In this document: in pieces, positions 1 through 6,458 of the stretch
How positions within the stretch are numbered: position 1 is the stretch's first letter
Layout: each line of letters begins with the position of its first letter
Assembly (NCBI GenBank): GCA_017619255.1
Contig: JAFZSS010000072.1
Span: 1 to 6,625, forward strand
DNA from: Muribaculaceae bacterium
GTDB taxonomy: Bacteria; Bacteroidota; Bacteroidia; Bacteroidales; Muribaculaceae
DNA: 6,625 nt
Reading direction: 5' to 3'
Translations under genes and position numbers: made by a program
Notes under the pieces: generated by a model
Told to the model about the DNA's origin: nothing
Databases searched by the model: none
The model's input: only the letters and a program-made list of their open reading frames with translations

Positions 1-349
1 GAAGGGCTTTCTGCAGCACAAAACGCGTCTGGGGCATCGGGCCCTCAAAGGCATCCACCAGCAAGAGGCAGCCGTCGGCTATGTTGAGCACGCGCTCCAC
101 CTCACCACCGAAGTCGCTATGCCCCGGAGTGTCGATGATATTGATTTTATAACCATTGTAGGAGATAGACACATTCTTGGACAGGATAGTGATGCCGCGC
201 TCGCGTTCCAGGTCATTGCTGTCCAGGATTTGAGTGCCCATATTTTGGTTGTCGCGGAACAGGTTGCCTGCCGCTAACATCTTGTCTACCAGAGTTGTCT
301 TGCCATGATCGACATGTGCGATAATGGCCACATTACGGATATTCTGCAT
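1..349 (-). CDS. typA: Translational GTPase TypA/BipA, N-terminal part (runs off the left edge)
   Basis: I translated this from the minus strand; 116 residues are visible, starting at the ATG at 349-347. TypA/BipA is a ribosome-binding translational GTPase related to EF-G and LepA, known for roles in 50S assembly and in stress or cold growth. The visible part is the start of the G domain: P-loop AHVDHGKTT (residues 11-19), the switch-I region with [13 protein letters not shown] (43-55), and the G3 motif DTPGH (73-77), followed by [15 protein letters not shown]. The sequence [14 protein letters not shown] separates TypA from LepA and EF-G. The start fits the family, because the P-loop begins about ten residues in. 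The rest, including the NKxD motif and domains II-V, lies beyond position 1. It is divergent from the dehydrogenase gene and has its own promoter box at 372-379. The family call is secure; whether the full gene is intact cannot be seen. Confidence 0.96.
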   Translation of the reverse strand, partial: MQNIRNVAIIAHVDHGKTTLVDKMLAAGNLFRDNQNMGTQILDSNDLERERGITILSKNVSISYNGYKINIIDTPGHSDFGGEVERVLNIADGCLLLVDAFEGPMPQTRFVLQKAL

Positions 350-371
350 ACTGCCTTCTTGAATTTGGCTG

Positions 372-379
372 CAAAGATA
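372..379 (-). promoter_or_regulatory. Bacteroidetes-type -7 promoter box for typA
   Basis: The minus strand reads TATCTTTG, an exact match to the Bacteroidetes sigma-ABfr -7 consensus TAnnTTTG. It ends 22 bp before the typA start codon, so the leader would be short (roughly 15 nt). I see no convincing TTG-type -33 element at the expected distance; an A-rich stretch lies between. Confidence 0.7.
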
Positions 380-419
380 GTGCTTTTTTTTCAGTTAGCC
401 GTTTTCAGACAGACTCAAC

Positions 420-452
420 TTGTGAATATGTTGCATTTTTGATGTAACTTTG
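420..452 (+). promoter_or_regulatory. Bacteroidetes-type promoter for the short-chain dehydrogenase gene
   Basis: The plus strand has TAACTTTG at 445-452, matching the -7 consensus TAnnTTTG. TTGTG at 420-424, 20 bp upstream, is a plausible -33 element. The start codon is at 483, giving a leader of about 20-25 nt. The region just before the ATG is A-rich (CTAGAAAGAT), typical of Bacteroidetes genes without a strong Shine-Dalgarno sequence. Confidence 0.65.
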
Positions 453-482
453 TGAATTGAAAATCATTTATACTAGAAAGAT

Positions 483-1238
483 ATGAAGAAGATAGCATTA
501 GTTACTGGCGCGACGAGCGGCATTGGGGAGGCTTGTGCGCGCAAATTGGCCGAGAATGGCTACAACATGATTATCACGGGCCGCAGGACAGGGCGTCTGG
601 AGGAAGTTGCCAACGAACTGCGGGCGTTGGGTGCCGAGGTGCTGCCTCTCGTGTTTGATGTGCGTGACCGCGATGCTGCAACGGCGGCTATCCAAGGCCT
701 GCCCGCCGAGTGGCGTGAGATTGATGTGCTTGTCAATAATGCGGGTGGGGCATGGGGTCTCGAGCCTGAATATGAGGGCAATTACGCTGATTGGGACACG
801 ATGATTGACACCAACATCAAGGGACTGTTGACGATGACCCGCCTCATCGTGCCGGGCATGGTGGAGCGTGACCGTGGCCATGTGGTGAATATCGGCAGTG
901 TGGCAGGTGATGCCGCCTATGGTGGCGGCAATGTCTATTGTGCCACCAAGTCGGCCGTGAAGGCCTTGAGTGACGGCCTGCGCATCGATGTGGCGCACAC
1001 CCGCGTGCGTGTGACTAATATCAAGCCCGGCCTGGTTGAGACCAACTTCTCGGTTACCCGTTTCCATGGGGACAAGGACCGTGCCGACGGTGTCTATAAG
1101 GGCATCAAGCCGCTCACTGGCGCTGACATTGCTGAGAGCGTCTATTATGCCGTGAGTGCTCCCGAGCATGTTCAGGTGGCTGAGATACTGATTCTTGCCA
1201 CCCACCAGGCCAGCGGCAGCGTCATCCATCGACAATAG
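483..1238 (+). CDS. YdfG-like NADP-dependent short-chain dehydrogenase (SDR family)
   Basis: A 251-aa classical SDR, a usual length for the family. Visible motifs are the Rossmann glycine motif TGATSGIG (residues 8-15); GRR at 33-35 after the second strand, basic residues that favour NADP over NAD; D59 of the adenine-binding loop; NNAG (85-88); the catalytic tetrad N111, S139, Y152 and K156 (Y-C-A-T-K); and PG at 182-183. The C-terminus ends in VIHRQ, like E. coli YdfG, which ends in HRQ. YdfG oxidises L-allo-threonine and L-serine and also reduces malonic semialdehyde and related 3-hydroxy acids, so a soluble cytoplasmic 3-hydroxy acid or L-allo-threonine dehydrogenase is the best guess. The exact substrate cannot be read from sequence. 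It has its own promoter and no co-directional neighbour. It converges on the TPR-HTH gene with only 17 bp between stop codons and no obvious terminator hairpin there. Confidence 0.9.
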   Translation: MKKIALVTGATSGIGEACARKLAENGYNMIITGRRTGRLEEVANELRALGAEVLPLVFDVRDRDAATAAIQGLPAEWREIDVLVNNAGGAWGLEPEYEGNYADWDTMIDTNIKGLLTMTRLIVPGMVERDRGHVVNIGSVAGDAAYGGGNVYCATKSAVKALSDGLRIDVAHTRVRVTNIKPGLVETNFSVTRFHGDKDRADGVYKGIKPLTGADIAESVYYAVSAPEHVQVAEILILATHQASGSVIHRQ

Positions 1239-1255
1239 TGGATTTTTTGCCCTTT

Positions 1256-2812
1256 TTAATCTTTGTTGACCTGCTTGATGGCGTTGTCAAAGTCCTTGGC
1301 GCCACCAGTCCCGCCAAAGAGCTTCTTGAGCAGTCGTACGCGAGTGTTGGTGATAGCTTGTGGGGTGGAAATGGTCAATGTCGCGATCTCGCTGGGCAGG
1401 AAATTCTGAATGGTTAGTAAGCAAACCAACTGCTCTTTTGAGTTCAGTGTTGACAGCAATTCCCGCAGTTGAGGGTTTTGGGCATAGGAGAGTTGCGCCA
1501 GTTCGTTAGCGTCTTCATCGTCAACAGGTTTCCCTTTGTTGGCCGAAGCATGCAGGCGTGAGATAGTCTCTTTCATCTGCAAGGAGTTCTCGCGTTGTTC
1601 GCGTTCCTTCTGTCGTCGCACCCGTGTGAGTTCTGTGCGTGTGAGATTATATTGCTCCTGGCTCTCGGCAAAGCGTGCATTCAGTTTGTCGATACGACGG
1701 CGACTATACCATACTATGATAGCCGATGTTATCATTAAGAATATGATGGCGGCAAGCATGGCTATCACCGTCCTGTATTGCTTGCGCTCCTTCAACTGCT
1801 CGTCAAAGTGGGTCATCATATCCACGATGCCTGCAGCATCTTTACGGTCGTAAAGGCCACGATACACCTCGTTGAGTCGTTGGCTATACTCTGCAGCATT
1901 CTTAGTGTCGCCGAATAAGTTCAGGTGTTCGATGAGCAGATGGTAGGATTGGATGGCGACATCGGGCGAGAGCGAAGTGGTGAGCTTGTACCACTGCAGC
2001 ATAGCCGATGCTGTGTCTCCTTCCTGCACATAAATGTCGGCCAGGAGTTTATCCCCTTGGTCGGTTGGTGATATCATCATCGATTCGGTCAGGAGATGTT
2101 TCGCCTGATCGGTCTTTCCTGTCTTCATTAGGTAACTGGCTTTGTTGACGAGATAGTTGGCTCGCACATCGCCCTCGATGCTGTCGACAAGAGGCGTGGC
2201 TTGCTCTATATAGAACTTTAGGCTATCCTTCTCGCCCAGCGCATCAAATATCGTGGCAATGTTGTTGAGCGTTTGCACCGTCCACTGCTTGTTATCAACT
2301 TGCTGAGCGGCTTTCAACGCCTGCTTGTAATATCGTAATGTCGTAGTATACTCGCCCAAATTGTCGTTCACATCGCCCAGTACCGAAAAGAGATACCAAT
2401 CAAAAGCGGGTATATTCAAGTCACCAGCCATTTGCTCGGCTTGTTTCATCGACAGAATGGCCTCTCTGGTCTTTTGCTGGTGGTATAGTATGATTCCATG
2501 ATGGAGGAGGGCCTGGGCCAGATGCTCGTCGTCACCATGCCGCTCAAAGTACTCCTTGCTTGCTTTAATTAATGAGTCGGAACCGATATAGAGGCCGCTA
2601 CGGTGAATGGCTTCGGTATAGAGAAGGCCAAAGAGAGCACGATCGGCCTCACTCATCGCAGTATCGCTCCAGCTAGGAGACAACAATCCCACCACCGAGT
2701 CGGGTTGAGTGAAAACAATCTGCTCGGCGTGAGTTAACAGTTCATTGTGGGTCTGCTCATGTGAGCAGCCCACAATGACAATAAGGATTATTATACATAA
2801 GATGTTCTTCAT
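1256..2812 (-). CDS. Lipoprotein-signal TPR protein with one internal TM helix, coiled coil and C-terminal LuxR-like HTH; putative membrane-bound regulator
   Basis: I place the start at the ATG at 2812-2810, giving 518 aa. It overlaps the stop of the upstream gene as ATGA, and it puts a lipoprotein signal at the N-terminus: hydrophobic residues 4-14, then lipobox IVGC with C16. The open frame continues 25 codons further upstream, but that would bury the signal. Residues about 95-320 are helical TPR-like repeats (e.g. ALLHHGIILYHQQKTREAIL at 101-120, with further units near 140-170, 177-210 and 217-245). A single TM helix spans about 349-369 and is followed by RRR (371-373), which suggests the C-terminus is cytoplasmic. 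Residues about 373-422 are charged and coiled-coil-like. Residues about 455-500 (NSKEQLV...FLPSEIATLTISTPQAITNTRVRLLKKLFG) resemble a GerE/LuxR-type HTH. I infer a sensor with periplasmic TPRs and a cytoplasmic DNA-binding end. Such TPR-TM-HTH proteins are common in Bacteroidetes, mostly uncharacterised. A structural, non-DNA-binding role remains possible. Confidence 0.82.
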   Translation of the reverse strand: MKNILCIIILIVIVGCSHEQTHNELLTHAEQIVFTQPDSVVGLLSPSWSDTAMSEADRALFGLLYTEAIHRSGLYIGSDSLIKASKEYFERHGDDEHLAQALLHHGIILYHQQKTREAILSMKQAEQMAGDLNIPAFDWYLFSVLGDVNDNLGEYTTTLRYYKQALKAAQQVDNKQWTVQTLNNIATIFDALGEKDSLKFYIEQATPLVDSIEGDVRANYLVNKASYLMKTGKTDQAKHLLTESMMISPTDQGDKLLADIYVQEGDTASAMLQWYKLTTSLSPDVAIQSYHLLIEHLNLFGDTKNAAEYSQRLNEVYRGLYDRKDAAGIVDMMTHFDEQLKERKQYRTVIAMLAAIIFLMITSAIIVWYSRRRIDKLNARFAESQEQYNLTRTELTRVRRQKEREQRENSLQMKETISRLHASANKGKPVDDEDANELAQLSYAQNPQLRELLSTLNSKEQLVCLLTIQNFLPSEIATLTISTPQAITNTRVRLLKKLFGGTGGAKDFDNAIKQVNKD

Positions 2813-3225
2813 TTCTTGGTAGAGAACACGACTGGCAATGTGAAGTTCACTCTTACAGGTCGTCCTTTCTCTTTTCCGGGTTTCCACTTGGGCATGGCCT
2901 TCACTACTCTAACAGCTTCTTTGTCAAGTGAGGGGAAGACTTTCCTCGCCACTCTCACATTAGAAATACTGCCGTCGGTTTCCACCACGAACATGACCAT
3001 GACCTTGCCTCCCACATCTTGCTTAATAGCGTCTTTGGGATACTTGATATTGGTTTGAAGGAATTCAATCATGGCAGGCATGCCGCCAGGAAACTCCGGC
3101 ATCTGTTCTACCTGGTCATATACATTCTGGTTGCTCTGAGATACAACTGTCTTTTGTGCATTCGCCGTCATGAGGCACAAAACAGCCATCATGGACAATA
3201 AAATCATTTTTTTCATTTTAGTCAT
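2809..3225 (-). CDS. Small secreted TonB C-terminal-domain protein
   Basis: A 138-aa protein with an N-terminal signal peptide (KMKK, a hydrophobic stretch at about 8-20, likely cleavage after ANA at residue 23). It then has one TonB_C-like domain filling the rest (about 36-135). Key matches to the Bacteroidetes TonB_C type are EQMPEFPGG (40-48), YP at 62-63, GGKVMVMFVV (72-81), DGSI (84-87), DKEAVRVVKAMPKWKPG (101-117) and RPVRVNFTLPV (122-132). Unlike true TonB it has no membrane anchor and no proline-rich spacer, so I infer a soluble periplasmic (or exported) domain, not a classical energy transducer. In related genomes this domain is often fused to BlaR1-type M56 peptidase regulators or occurs alone. 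M4 (ATG at 3216-3214) is an alternative start. It is the first gene of a two-gene operon and is translationally coupled to the TPR-HTH gene by a 4-bp overlap. Confidence 0.88.
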   Translation of the reverse strand: MTKMKKMILLSMMAVLCLMTANAQKTVVSQSNQNVYDQVEQMPEFPGGMPAMIEFLQTNIKYPKDAIKQDVGGKVMVMFVVETDGSISNVRVARKVFPSLDKEAVRVVKAMPKWKPGKEKGRPVRVNFTLPVVFSTKK

Positions 3226-3267
3226 TTTTTAAATCGTTAAACTAGCGGGTTGTCTGTCCGGACGATG

Positions 3268-3298
3268 CAAAAGTAGATATAGCCCAGAATTACACCAA
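3268..3298 (-). promoter_or_regulatory. Promoter of the TonB_C / TPR-HTH operon
   Basis: The minus strand reads TACTTTTG at 3275-3268, matching TAnnTTTG. TTGG at 3298-3295 lies 19 bp upstream, a good -33 element for Bacteroidetes. The first gene starts at 3225 (or 3216), so the leader is about 35-40 nt. The -33 element directly abuts one of the GTGTAAT heptamers (3295-3289, sharing its first G), so a protein bound there could affect initiation. Confidence 0.7.
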
Positions 3299-3322
3299 GA
3301 AATCAATTACACAATATTACAC
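3289..3322 (-). repeat. Three GTGTAAT heptamers upstream of and overlapping the operon promoter (possible operator)
   Basis: The heptamer ATTACAC (GTGTAAT on the minus strand, the operon's coding strand) occurs at 3289-3295, 3306-3312 and 3316-3322, with start-to-start spacings of 17 and 10 bp. The flanks extend the match to roughly (G/T)GTGTAATT in two of the three copies. The copies sit immediately upstream of, and inside, the promoter spacer and -33 of the TonB_C/TPR-HTH operon. Copies one helical turn apart at a promoter are what a regulator site looks like, but the region is AT-rich and the regulator is unknown. Confidence 0.5.
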
Positions 3323-3391
3323 CTGGCACAAAAAAGCCATTAATTGCTGCAATCATCATTATTAATAAAGTGCTAGTGATTAATGATTATG

Positions 3392-3399
3392 CAAAGATA
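3392..3399 (-). promoter_or_regulatory. Second, distal -7 box on the minus strand
   Basis: The minus strand reads TATCTTTG, identical to the typA box and followed by the same C. It points towards the TonB_C gene and would give a leader of about 160 nt running through the ATTACAC cluster. No clear -33 element is seen. It could be an alternative promoter of the operon, the start of a short leader RNA, or a chance match. Confidence 0.4.
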
Positions 3400-3514
3400 G
3401 TCATTTTTTCTCTTCACGCATTGATGATAATGCCGTTTGTTCATCAAGGACCGTCCCCTCTTCTTTAACGAATAAGAAATCATTCTTTTAGTCGCAGGTT
3501 TGGGAAATAAGTGT

Positions 3515-3522
3515 TACTTTTG
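3515..3522 (+). promoter_or_regulatory. -7 promoter box for the AtoE-family gene
   Basis: The plus strand reads TACTTTTG, matching the Bacteroidetes -7 consensus, 34 bp before the atoE start codon. TTTG at 3499-3502 is too close (12 bp) to be a standard -33, and no better element is evident. The leader would be about 28 nt. Confidence 0.6.
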
Positions 3523-3556
3523 CGGCATCAACCTAAAAAGAAGACTTATTTGATAT

Positions 3557-4903
3557 ATGATTAAATTCTGCGTGCGATTAGTGCAACGATGGTTGCCAGA
3601 ACCGTTTATATTCGCCATATTGCTCACCTTTGTGGCAGCGTTGGTGGCAATGCCATTGTGTCACCAGACCCCTCTCGAGGTCGTTGAACATTGGGGTGGC
3701 GGCGTATGGAATTTGTTGGCCTTTGCCATGCAGATGGCTCTCGTTCTTGTGTGCGGGTCGACCTTGGCTGCAGCGCCGGTTGTCAAACGAGCTATCGGTG
3801 CAATGGCCCGCTTGCCCAAGAGTGCCCCTGCGGCAATAGCTCTTGTGACGGTCGTGTCAGCAATTTCCTGCTGGCTCAACTGGGGCTTTGGCCTTATCGT
3901 GGGTGTCGTGTTCGCCAAGGCAATAGCGCGTCAGCGTTCTGATGTCGACTATCGGCTTCTTATCGCATCGGCTTACAGTGGCTTCGTCGTGTGGCATGCC
4001 GGCACCTCCGGCTCCATCCCTCTCACGATGGCCACACCTGGCGAGGCTCTCGCAATGGCTACCGATGGCGCGTTGACCGACCCTGTGCCATTGGCGCAAA
4101 CCATCTTTGACTGGCACAATCTGATGACTGTGCTGCTTGTGATCATCGGCATCACCGTCGCTAATACCTTGATGCACCCCAAGCAAGGCATCCTCACCAT
4201 CGATCCTATGCTTCTGAAGGAAGATGAACAAACCACGACAGTCGTTCCCTCTTCAGACAAAACCCCGGCACAACGGCTCGAGCACAGCAAATTACTCTCG
4301 TGGCTCGTAGCGCTGATGCTCGTGGTCTATCTTGTGATTCATCTCGCCGTGCGCGGTGCTGGTTTAGACCTTGGCGGGGTCATCATGATATTCCTCGCGC
4401 TGGGACTCATGTTGCATTCCACACCAGTCGACTATGTGCGTGCCTTCGGAAAAGCGACCACCGGTGCTGCCGGCATCGTGTTGCAGTTCCCTTTTTATGC
4501 TGGCATCATGGGCATCATTACAGGCATCGGCGCCAGCGGCATCAGCCTGGGTGTCGTCATGGCCGATGCCTGCATCCGAATCAGCAATCCCACCACCTAT
4601 CCCTTGCTCACCTTCCTTTGTGCCGCAGTGCTCAACATGTTTGTGCCAAGTGGCGGCGGTCATTGGGCTGTGCAGGCACCGGTTATGTTTACCGCCGGCG
4701 CCAACCTCGGTGTGGATCCTGGCTTGACGGGCATGGCCATTTCGTGGGGCGACGCATGGACGAATCTCATACAACCATTTTGGGCGCTTCCGGCCTTGGC
4801 TATAGCTCGCCTTGATGCCAAGGATATCATGGGCTATTGCCTTATCGATCTTCTCGTTACCGGTGTCATTATCTGCGCTGGCCTGTTGATTTGGGCAATG
4901 TAG
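3557..4903 (+). CDS. atoE: AtoE-family short-chain fatty acid transporter
   Basis: A 448-aa polytopic inner-membrane protein, close to E. coli AtoE (about 440 aa) and recognisable along its whole length. Family landmarks are an N-terminal RWLPEPFIFAILLTF (11-25), WGGGVWNLLAFAMQMALVLV (46-65), CWLNWGFGLIVG (105-116), SGSIPLTMATPG (151-162), the hydrophilic central loop with IDPMLL (215-220) and RLEHSKLLSWLVAL (240-253), QFPFYAGI (310-317), VPSGGGHWAVQAP (363-375), QPFWALPALAIA (406-417) and DIMGYC (423-428). In E. coli AtoE belongs to the acetoacetate/butyrate (ato) operon and is thought to take up short-chain fatty acids. Here it stands alone, with no CoA-transferase (atoDA) or thiolase (atoB) beside it, so direction and substrate (acetate, propionate, butyrate or acetoacetate) are open. 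It has its own promoter and converges on the downstream MFS gene. I see no frameshift or truncation. Confidence 0.94.
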   Translation: MIKFCVRLVQRWLPEPFIFAILLTFVAALVAMPLCHQTPLEVVEHWGGGVWNLLAFAMQMALVLVCGSTLAAAPVVKRAIGAMARLPKSAPAAIALVTVVSAISCWLNWGFGLIVGVVFAKAIARQRSDVDYRLLIASAYSGFVVWHAGTSGSIPLTMATPGEALAMATDGALTDPVPLAQTIFDWHNLMTVLLVIIGITVANTLMHPKQGILTIDPMLLKEDEQTTTVVPSSDKTPAQRLEHSKLLSWLVALMLVVYLVIHLAVRGAGLDLGGVIMIFLALGLMLHSTPVDYVRAFGKATTGAAGIVLQFPFYAGIMGIITGIGASGISLGVVMADACIRISNPTTYPLLTFLCAAVLNMFVPSGGGHWAVQAPVMFTAGANLGVDPGLTGMAISWGDAWTNLIQPFWALPALAIARLDAKDIMGYCLIDLLVTGVIICAGLLIWAM

Positions 4904-4955
4904 AGGGGGGCATTGGCCTATACTGTCAAATAGTCGGGGCTGTATGACTCACTCA

Positions 4956-4994
4956 CACAAGAAATCAATAAGAGTTTTTCTTTGATTTCTCGTG
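4956..4994. terminator. Hairpin between the convergent atoE and MFS genes (possible terminator)
   Basis: AGAAATCAA at 4960-4968 pairs perfectly with TTGATTTCT at 4982-4990, across a 13-nt loop. CAC (4956-4958) and GTG (4992-4994) extend the stem past one mismatch. It lies in the 119-bp spacer between the atoE stop (4903) and the MFS stop (5023), where a shared terminator would be expected. Neither strand has a T-run after the stem, so classical rho-independent activity is doubtful; it may instead protect 3' ends. Confidence 0.4.
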
Positions 4995-5022
4995 CGCGGT
5001 ACAATTCTTATATCGTTTATTC

Positions 5023-6387
5023 TCAGGAAATATTCGGATCTTCGAGTCCGTAGTGGCGTCGGTGGTCCATCCACAGCAGCAGGGCTGCGGTGACGATGGC
5101 CCCGAGCCCGATGACGGCAAAGATGATGAGCGAGCGGGTGTAGTCCACCTGTTCGCCCATTGTGTCTTTCTCCAGCACCTTGCCGATGACCACGGGGATG
5201 AGCATCAGGCCGATGTTCTGGATGTAATAGATGATAGAGTAGGAGGTGCCCAGCTGCTTCATCGGCACAATCTTGGGAACGGCAGGCCACAGGGCAGCAG
5301 GCAACAGCGAGAAGGCAATACCCAACACGCACATCAGGGTAACGGCCAGCCAACTGCTGTTGAGCGGCATGGCAAACACGATGAGCACGATGGTGAGCAT
5401 CACGCTGCCCACGACCATCATCGTGGCGCCGCGGCCCTTGGTGTCGCACCAGGCGCCGAACAGCGGCGTCAGCACGATGGAAGTGAACGGCAGGATGGCA
5501 GGTATCATACCCGCTAATTCTGAATCCACGCCATACTTGGAAATCATCAGCTTGGTGGCAAAGTCCAGGAAGGGGTAGAGGGCCGAGTAATAGAACAGGC
5601 ACAGCAGCGTGATGAGCCAGAATCCGGGATTCTTGATGGTGATGAGCATGTCCGAGAAGTGGAACTGCTCGTCATCACCTTGCGACAGGTCTTGCTTGCC
5701 TTGTTCCTTGTCGAGGCGGCGGTCCATCGTGCAGTAATAGAGGTAGGCAATCAGGCCCACGCCCACACAGAACACGCCAATCAGGATGGGGCGGGGAAGA
5801 CCCCACTTCAGGGCAATCATGGGACTGAATCCCAACGCCAGAGCGGTGCCCAGGCGAGCCATAGCCACTTGCAATCCCATGGCGAGCGCCATCTCCTTAC
5901 CCGAGAACCAGCGCACGACAACCTTCGACACCGTGATACCGCACATCTCATAGCCGATGCCGAAAAAGGCGAATCCCAACGCCGCCAGTGCCACCTGGCG
6001 CTTGATGGTGCCCAGCATGGGGACGGTCCACATCGGGTCGGGAGAGGTGTAGGTGATGACGCCATACACGGCCGCCGCACCGGCCAGCATCAGCACACAC
6101 GAGAGGATGCCCGTGAAGCGCACGCCCATCTTGTCAAGAATGATACCGCCCACAAAGAGCATCAGCAGGAACACATTAAAGAAACCGCGCGACCCGGCAA
6201 AGATGCCGAACTCGCCGCTCGTCCAACCCATGCCGCCGTCGCCGAAGGCTTTTTCGAGCATGAACTGCAGCGGGGACATCTCCTTGGCGACGATATAACC
6301 CGCCATCATCGTGAACGACACTATCGCCAGCACGGTCCACCGTGCCCAGGCCTTGGTCGCTATCGTTTCTCTAACCTGTTCTCTCAT
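5023..6387 (-). CDS. MFS transporter, substrate unknown
   Basis: A 454-aa inner-membrane protein with the length and hydrophobic pattern of a 12-TM major facilitator. The MFS motif A is seen twice: GGIILDKMGVRFTG (80-93) between TM2 and TM3, and GAWCDTKGRG (311-320) at the matching place in the second half. A charged central loop (about 222-250, rich in D, E, K and Q) separates the halves. Other conserved-looking stretches are RWFSGKEMALAMGLQVA (159-175), PAALWPAVPKIVP (363-375) and NIGLMLIPVVIG (391-402). The overall look is close to the MFSD1-like/nitrate-transporter-like MFS proteins frequent in Bacteroidetes, but I cannot assign a substrate. It starts at the ATG at 6387, just before the charged N-terminal segment. 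It lies downstream of a related MFS gene in the same direction, about 100 bp apart, with a terminator-like hairpin between. I see no clear TAnnTTTG box for it; TATATTTT at 6410-6403 is a weak candidate. Confidence 0.9.
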   Translation of the reverse strand: MREQVRETIATKAWARWTVLAIVSFTMMAGYIVAKEMSPLQFMLEKAFGDGGMGWTSGEFGIFAGSRGFFNVFLLMLFVGGIILDKMGVRFTGILSCVLMLAGAAAVYGVITYTSPDPMWTVPMLGTIKRQVALAALGFAFFGIGYEMCGITVSKVVVRWFSGKEMALAMGLQVAMARLGTALALGFSPMIALKWGLPRPILIGVFCVGVGLIAYLYYCTMDRRLDKEQGKQDLSQGDDEQFHFSDMLITIKNPGFWLITLLCLFYYSALYPFLDFATKLMISKYGVDSELAGMIPAILPFTSIVLTPLFGAWCDTKGRGATMMVVGSVMLTIVLIVFAMPLNSSWLAVTLMCVLGIAFSLLPAALWPAVPKIVPMKQLGTSYSIIYYIQNIGLMLIPVVIGKVLEKDTMGEQVDYTRSLIIFAVIGLGAIVTAALLLWMDHRRHYGLEDPNIS

Positions 6388-6401
6388 TGTGTTCCGGTTT
6401 T

Positions 6402-6445
6402 AAAAATATAGGGACCTTAAAGTCTTTAAAGTCCTTAAGGTCCCT
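6402..6445 (-). terminator. Probable rho-independent terminator of the upstream MFS gene
   Basis: On the minus strand, AGGGACCTTAA (6445-6435) pairs perfectly with TTAAGGTCCCT (6420-6410), an 11-bp stem with a 14-nt loop. It is followed by ATA and a run of five T (6406-6402). It begins 46 bp after the stop codon of the upstream MFS gene (6492-6494) and ends about 15 bp before the next start codon (6387). This would largely separate the two MFS genes into different transcripts or attenuate read-through. The stem is built from the tandem 9-mers described separately. Confidence 0.6.
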
Positions 6446-6450
6446 AAAGT
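6415..6450. repeat. Four tandem 9-bp units, consensus CCTTAAAGT
   Basis: Units are CCTTAAAGT (6415-6423), CTTTAAAGT (6424-6432), CCTTAAGGT (6433-6441) and CCCTAAAGT (6442-6450), each differing from the consensus at no more than one position. The core (CTTTAAAG, CCTTAAGG) is self-complementary, so the array can fold into several alternative hairpins, including the terminator-like one. Confidence 0.7.
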
Positions 6451-6458
6451 CTCTATTT

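Larger units (their letters stand above)
3226..3556. other. 331-bp AT-rich divergent intergenic region
   Basis: This is the only long non-coding stretch. From left to right it holds a promoter for the TonB_C/TPR-HTH operon (3268-3298, minus), three ATTACAC heptamers (3289-3322), an AT-rich imperfectly palindromic segment built of ATTAAT/AATCAT words (3351-3389), a second minus-strand -7 box (3392-3399), a GGACCGTCC near-palindrome (3448-3456) and the atoE promoter box (3515-3522). I found no tRNA-like or coding segment in it, only a 14-codon frame with no support. Confidence 0.75.

Noticed and set aside
394..403. TTAGCCGTT shared between the typA upstream region and the reverse complement of the 6459-6482 repeat.
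   Set aside because: A single nine-base match without the rest of the repeat is compatible with chance.
498..1235. 245-aa minus-strand open frame opposite the dehydrogenase.
   Set aside because: His/Ala/Arg-rich with no family resemblance; the plus-strand frame has all the SDR motifs. It is a shadow.
2813..2887. 25-residue upstream extension of the TPR-HTH frame (start METRKRERTT).
   Set aside because: It lies wholly inside the coding sequence of the TonB_C gene, would bury the lipoprotein signal, and the ATGA-coupled start at 2812 explains everything.
3448..3459. GGACCGTCCCCT, a GC-rich near-palindrome in an AT-rich spacer, considered as a REP-like or transposon-end remnant.
   Set aside because: Single copy, stem of only four base pairs, and no transposase or partner repeat in the window.
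3424..3468. 14-codon plus-strand frame in the intergenic region.
   Set aside because: No promoter box or ribosome-binding context, and the length is expected by chance.
4300..4815. 171-aa frame inside atoE on the same strand.
   Set aside because: Arg/His/Cys-rich out-of-frame reading of atoE; atoE is recognisable throughout.
4949..5602. 217-aa minus-strand frame overlapping the end of the MFS gene.
   Set aside because: Its sequence is a frame-shifted, His/Arg/Pro-rich reading of the MFS gene with no domain.
5659..6411. 250-aa plus-strand frame opposite the MFS gene.
   Set aside because: Composition (His, Gln, Arg, Glu) is typical of the antisense of a membrane protein gene; no promoter box or domain.
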